Positions 59,253 to 64,000 of a stretch of 64,000 bases of DNA are shown here, one piece after another. Every line of letters begins with the position of its first letter. Position 1 is the first letter of the stretch. A program made the translations under genes and the position numbers. Below the pieces are notes generated by a model. It was given only the letters and a program-made list of their open reading frames with translations, did not search any database and had not been told where the DNA came from. The stretch comes from Gnetum montanum (Eukaryota > Streptophyta > Gnetopsida > Gnetales > Gnetaceae): the NCBI GenBank assembly GCA_015680685.1, contig MNCI01003377.1:609604-673603 (forward strand), read 5' to 3'.

Positions 59253-59389
59253 GTTTTCCATGCTAAGGAAGAAACCCCCATTCCTCCACATTGGGGGTAG
59301 ATGAGATTTACCCCTTGCAGATGTTTTTAGCATAGAAAACTATATACACACCTCCCCCCCCCCATAAAACCAATCAAATTACCATTTTT

Positions 59390-59636
59390 GGCTTTCTAAA
59401 AGGCATTTTTGACCTTCCCCCAAGCCCAAATATAGATACTAGATGACTTTTTTCACTTGGGAAATGAGGCTTTGACCATTATGAGGCATTTTTCAGCATC
59501 AAAAGTATGAAATATGTAAGATTTCCCCTCATGGATTACAATATTCACATTATAATGAAGTTTTACCTTGAGTTTCATGGGGTGAAAGGTACATGATGAA
59601 AATTGGGCATAACATGCAAATTTTTGTGGTGTTTCA
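59390..59636 (-). repeat. Inverted LTR start, copy A4
   Basis: Reverse complement of the first about 245 bp of the family A LTR; ends TTTGTGGTGTTTCA at 59,636. CCCAAGCCCAAATATAGATA corresponds to TCCATATCTGGGCTTGGG at about 24,210. Confidence 0.7.
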
Positions 59637-60249
59637 ATAGATTCTTTTTGTTTGTATTTAGAGGATTTATCTGAGAGGCATTGACAAGAATATAAAACAC
59701 CACTATAGGTTCACCACTAATGTTCCCTCTCCACACTTGATCTAGTCTTGTCAAACCATGTCAAAGAGTGCTTGTGATGATGGGATAAGGCTATGATTGA
59801 GATTAGGGAGATGGTCATGAAGGATAACCACATTACTAGCTATTTTTCCTTTTGGAAATTTACTTTTGGTTAGGTTTCATTGCCAGGGCTAGCTTGATAT
59901 GGTTTTCCTGTTAAGTGAGTTGTGTTACACTCAATGGACTGGAAGATTATTCCATCAAACGAGATGTGTTATGCTTGATGGAATTGATAGTTATCCCATA
60001 AAACAAGATGTGTTATGCTCAATGGACTTAATGGTTTTTCCACCAAACGAGATGCTTTATGTCTGGTGGACTTATTGCTTTTCACTGAATCAACTATGTT
60101 ACATTCAAGTGGACTTGGGAGTGGAGCATGATGAAGAGATATCACATGGCTATAGTGAATGAGTGTAACATATAGGTTAACATTGTATTTTACGATTAGG
60201 TTACTAGGTTGGGATTAAGGAGTGGTGCTAGATGAAGGGTGATGGTACA
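59637..60249 (-). other. Family A 3' untranslated region, copy A4, with expanded 44-bp repeat
   Basis: Inverted homologue of 54,450-55,088. About five 44-bp units lie between 59,907 and 60,120, with GAGATG-type phrases at 59,917, 59,961, 60,005, 60,049 and about 60,093. The 87-residue open frame at 59,899-60,162 is a by-product of this repeat. Cut at 60,250 by the copia LTR. Confidence 0.75.
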
Positions 60250-61509
60250 TGTGGATTGTTGAACTTAGAAAAGTGGGAATGAATAAGTTCCCCAAATTAA
60301 ACTTTGTAAGTAAAACAAAACCACACACATTGAATTTAATGTGGTTCCCCAACTTGGACAGTCCACACTTGGAGGCTAGATCGCTAGCATATCTTTGGAC
60401 TTTGTTTCTCTCAAAATGTCGTTGAAGGATCCACATCATATATAGTCTTCAAGCCCCACTCTAGAGTGTTGTGTTGCAACACTAGCCACTCAACCTTGCA
60501 AGTTTTCATCAAGCTTGGAATGTGGTTTCCTAGCTTCCACAACCTTTACAATGCTGAGCTTTACACTAGCGTGTTGTACCGTAGCATCAACAACTCAATT
60601 CCATAGGATCTCAAAAAGCTCAAGCAAGATCAACCCCATCGGGCAACAAGAGAGAACAATTACAAGGAATGAATGCAACTTAGTTTGTTAATCCTTGTAC
60701 GTTGAGGTACAACACATTTTATAATGAAAAAATGATAATACAATGAAGAGCAATGGAGATTACAATGATAAAAAAAATGATTTTACAATGATTACATAAT
60801 GGCTTTTCACATTTTCCAATGCATATGATGTCTTCTTATAGCTTCCATGTTTCTAAATCCATCTTGGAACTCATGCAATGGCTAGGAAATGATTAGTAAT
60901 GGTTATGGAAGATGTCTTCTTCATGCCTAAGACATCTTTCTATATTTGCCTTCAATTCTAGGAAGACGTCTTTGTCTGGAAATGTTTTCTTTCTAAAATT
61001 TTCATTTTGGGAGACATCTTTGTCTGATGGAAGATGTTTTTCTAGAACTTGCCTTCGTTCTATGAAGACATCTTTGCCTAGTAGAAGATGTCTCTACCTA
61101 ATGAAAGATGTGTGCTATTTCTTGAAGATGTCTTTGTTTGTGTTTACTCCAATTCTACCAAGATGTCTACTATTTCCTACAGATGTCTTTCTTCAACTTT
61201 CATTATCCTTTCAATTCATTGTTCCTTCTCCACATCCTTGATCTTTCATGTGTTTTGATGATGACAACTTTGCTTGTATAGCATCTAATCCTTGTCAATG
61301 TTCTTTACAATTCTTGTATGTTTGTTTAAGACCTTGTTTATGACCTTCTACTTTGAAATCTTGACCAGTTCATTTCTTGTCCTCTATGTAGGCTTTAGTT
61401 CAACTTCGTTTCCCATGTATGTTTTCTTGCAAGTACAATAATCACACAATCATGCACACAACCTTTGACTCCATTTTACTTAACTTTTTAACACACAAAA
61501 AGGTCCATA
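60250..61509 (-). repeat. 3' LTR of a second gag-only copia element
   Basis: Starts TGTGGATTGTTGAACTTAG, ends AGGTCCATA, about 1,260 bp, parallel to 15,448-16,709 and 20,091-21,309. Eight AGATGTCT/AGACATCT octamers at about 60,905-61,190. A pyrimidine-rich stretch follows (polypurine tract on the minus strand). The 5' LTR is beyond the window. Confidence 0.88.
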
Positions 61510-63297
61510 GTATCCTTCTTTTTGGTGATGTTGAAAAGTTAAGAAAATGGGTTAGTAATCATACAAATATAACCATACTACTCTATCCCCTTTTTGAATA
61601 GCAGCAAAAAAGATAAAAGATACACACAAAAAAGATGGATCAATAAGTTTTAGATAATATTCAGAATCAAGCATCATGACATAATCCCAAAAAAATATCT
61701 AGTAAAGTAAGAGAATCAATTGTTCAGCACCAAGTTCCATGAAGAGGTGTTCCTAATTTGTCAAAAATTTATCCAAATTCTCCAAGTGATATTCAACTTT
61801 GAAGCATGAAGTGAAGTGTGAACATTGAAGAGTAAGTAACTTATTTCTAAAACAATAAGTCATTAGTAGTACATGGTTCTTTTAATAGTTAAATATTCTT
61901 CATCTTGGTAACTATTAGCAAAAGAGAGCATATTTGTATGATAAGGAGAATATAGCAATTTCCAACATGAAATCAGTCATTCCAAATACCAAATGTTGCA
62001 TTGCAAGGTAAAATATTTAATGGATGATTTAATCAAAATTGTAGATACTTCAAAAAATGATCATGGTCTTGCTCATAACATCAACTAGTTTCTTTACAAA
62101 AAATAGGTACTTCTTGCTTCAACTTATGATTGAATATTAAATAGGTGAGCTATTAGTTCAAAAATAATGAGCACCAACATCATAAATTGATGCTAAAGGG
62201 CAAAGATAAATCATGGAGGAATAAGAAGTCTATCTATTTGAAACAATTGTTTTTTCGCAACTTGTATTTCTAGATTCACTCAAAAAGACATCAACAATAG
62301 AATGTTAGAGTTATGAGAGAAACCTGTATATTTTTCTTTTTTTATAAGGCAATACAACAAACATAATCATTCAAGATTTTTCCATTCCAAAAGAAAATAC
62401 CTCTTGAAGTCCTTTTCTTACTCATTACGGTTCTTGGTCAAAGTCTCCAAAGACTCCCCATACATTAGTGGCCTACAAGATGATTAAGGAGTAGGCTCCC
62501 CCTACACATGTGTTGCTTATCTTGGGCCTTTAAGATAGATTTGCAAATATCACAAAAAACACTATAACTATAGGTCAACATTAAGCACAATTATGGAGAT
62601 TTGGATCTTCAACCAAGAATATTGATAGAATTTTTAGAGGTTTATCTTATCTTATAAATGACAAAAACATCTCAAAGGCTATGATTATAGAAATAAATCA
62701 TCACAAAAATTTCGAATTAAGCAAGATTGAAAGCAAAGCAAGAAATCATTACATGTACTACACTATAAGTCTTCACAAAACCAACTATATGAATATCATG
62801 AATGAATGTAAGAGATGCTATAGATACTTATTCCTTTATTTTTCTGAACTAGACAAGAAAAATAATTTTGGACTTCTCAAACACTATTTTTATTAGCTAG
62901 AAATAAAAAAGATGGAAAACTTACCTTGACTTACCTTGCTTTCAAGGAAGAGAAGAAGATTAATGGAGTTTAAGATGAGGTCCCCTATCATGAAGTACCT
63001 ACTCATCCTTAGGTTCTCTTTCATTATATCGTGTATGTGGTATCTCTATTTGTTCATGATCTTTATGATAGAACCTTTGATCACCTATTGCATCCCTTAT
63101 AATTCTTCACCTCTCTTCATTCTCACTTATTGGTATTTGCACAATTTCCTTACCAAAGCCTTTTTGACAAGACAAAGATTAATCTTATTTTGATCATCAT
63201 GAGTATAATTATGAGTTTGCTTACAACCATAATTTTTACACACAAAAAAAGTATTATCCTAATGATCAAAATTATCAAACCTTACTATGCTTGAGCT
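61510..63297 (-). other. Non-coding internal region of the second gag-only copia element
   Basis: Homologous to 16,710-18,790 and likewise without pol motifs. AACTTACCTTGACTTACCTT at about 62,920 corresponds to 18,310. The matching gag-to-LTR layout shows that both elements descend from the same pol-deleted ancestor. Confidence 0.7.
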
Positions 63298-64000
63298 TTA
63301 GCTACAATCTTCATGTGTTACTTCTTCTAAATTCTTTGGCTGGTTTTTAGGAGTCTTTTCTTCTTGAACTTTGCTACAATCCTTATTAAAAGAGGTTAGT
63401 GGTTGAATCTTAGCTTTTATTTTTATGATCTCTTCTTTCATTTTAGCATGAATAGAATATAACTTAGAAAGTACTAGTTTCTTTGCCTTATTAATTAAAT
63501 GATGTAAAAGAAAAATTTCTTCTTTAAACTCACTATACCTCTTGTCACACTTACCATCTTGTTTAGCCACATGTGAGGAATTTTCATCAGTAAGTGCCAT
63601 GCATATGAGATGTAAATTATTGAAAGAATTGCATGGTTCTTCTTCACTTTGCTCACCATCATCCCAACTTGTATAAAAGTTGTTCTTTTTCAATTCCTCA
63701 TCATTGGATCTATTCTTTGGTTGTACCTTGCTATCACTTGGATTACCAGGAGATTCAAAGGCCATGTGGCCTCTTCCTCTATAAACCTAATATTCTATAA
63801 AAGAGAAATCCAAGTTAGAAGCATTTAAAAATGTTTTACCTCTATCTCTACCTTTGAAAAGATTGGGTCTTTGTTGAGATGCTCCCTTGTTTCTTCTTGT
63901 AAGCAAACAGTGTAATTTTCTTAAGAGAAGGACAATCTCATCTTTGCTACCCTCATCATGCACATTTAACTCCTTCTCCTTAGAGGTAGTCTTTATAGAA
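63298..64000 (-). pseudogene. Copia gag C-terminal part (runs off right edge)
   Basis: Open over 155 residues at 63,298-63,765 (HVAKQDGKCDKRYSEFKEEI, NKDCSKVQEEKTPKNQPKNL), parallel to 18,700-19,160. Further 5' the zinc knuckle is decayed: the first Cys-Trp-x-Cys reads Tyr-stop-Val-Tyr through G-to-A changes, and the last Cys is Ser. The gag start and 5' LTR lie beyond base 64,000. Confidence 0.85.

Noticed and set aside
59899-60162. 87-residue repetitive open frame on +
   Set aside because: It is a by-product of the 44-bp repeat, antisense to the 3' untranslated region of family A; sister copies have fewer repeats and no frame.
60912-61241. 109-residue open frame on +
   Set aside because: It runs antisense through the copia 3' LTR and is made of the AGACATCTT-type repeats; the homologous LTRs at 15,448 and 20,091 do not keep it open.
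1-64000. tRNA, rRNA, snoRNA genes or organelle-derived inserts
   Set aside because: No cloverleaf-type A/B boxes, rRNA cores or recognisable plastid or mitochondrial genes were seen; the tRNA-like matches are only short primer-binding sites.

Overview
This window looks like heterochromatic nuclear DNA from a seed plant with a large, repeat-rich genome. I lean towards a gymnosperm, but that is inference from the thick layering of old, decayed LTR retrotransposons, the AT-rich base composition, and the plant-type Ty3/gypsy (Tekay-like, Tat-like) and Ty1/copia proteins. No intact host gene, tRNA or rRNA gene, or CRISPR array was found. Nearly every recognisable coding stretch is a retrotransposon pseudogene broken by stops (mostly TAG/TGA where Trp or Gln is expected) and frameshifts.

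Left part (1-22,855): an old Tekay-like chromovirus remnant on + (integrase from about 2,917, C-terminal chromo-like domain, LTR) has been opened by a series of later insertions. A minus-strand gypsy element (gag 1-1,977, tRNA-Asp-type PBS, LTR 2,110-2,913) abuts its integrase. Three elements sit inside its LTR: a non-autonomous LTR element (4,896-9,069), a gypsy element with a perfect 5-bp target duplication (9,973-15,392), and a gag-only copia element (15,448-21,309). A second chromodomain+LTR copy follows in tandem (21,480-22,855) and preserves the uninterrupted LTR sequence.

Middle (22,856-46,900): an LTR-like unit; a Tat-like gypsy 'family A' 5' part (LTR 24,027 onward, gag, protease to 29,409); an unidentified minus-strand coiled-coil pseudogene (30,075-31,980); a plus-strand copia fragment (31,983-34,250); AT-rich unassigned DNA; then a minus-strand gypsy pol (39,170-42,420) in which an extra RNase H lies upstream of reverse transcriptase. 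Upstream of that pol is a tandem array with a 203-bp period (42,640-43,870). A short N-flanked inverted repeat at 44,109-44,206 is probably an assembly artefact.

Right part (46,900-64,000): a 3.4-kb array of about 17 diverged ~198-bp units, each carrying a palindromic GGACTAC...GTAGTCC core, precedes a plus-strand Tat-like pol (RT, RNase H, archaeal-type RNase H, integrase; 50,950-54,050) with its 3' region and LTR. This is joined tail-to-tail to an inverted copy of the same family (56,616-59,196) and to a further partial copy (59,390-60,245). The window ends in another member of the gag-only copia family (60,250 to beyond 64,000).

Nothing here is a working gene system. The more interesting signals are structural: two ~200-bp arrays with a similar hairpin design, a 44-bp repeat whose hairpin arms co-vary, an AGATGTCT/AGACATCT octamer enriched in LTRs of two different superfamilies, a recurrent pol-less copia derivative, and an unusual RNase H position.
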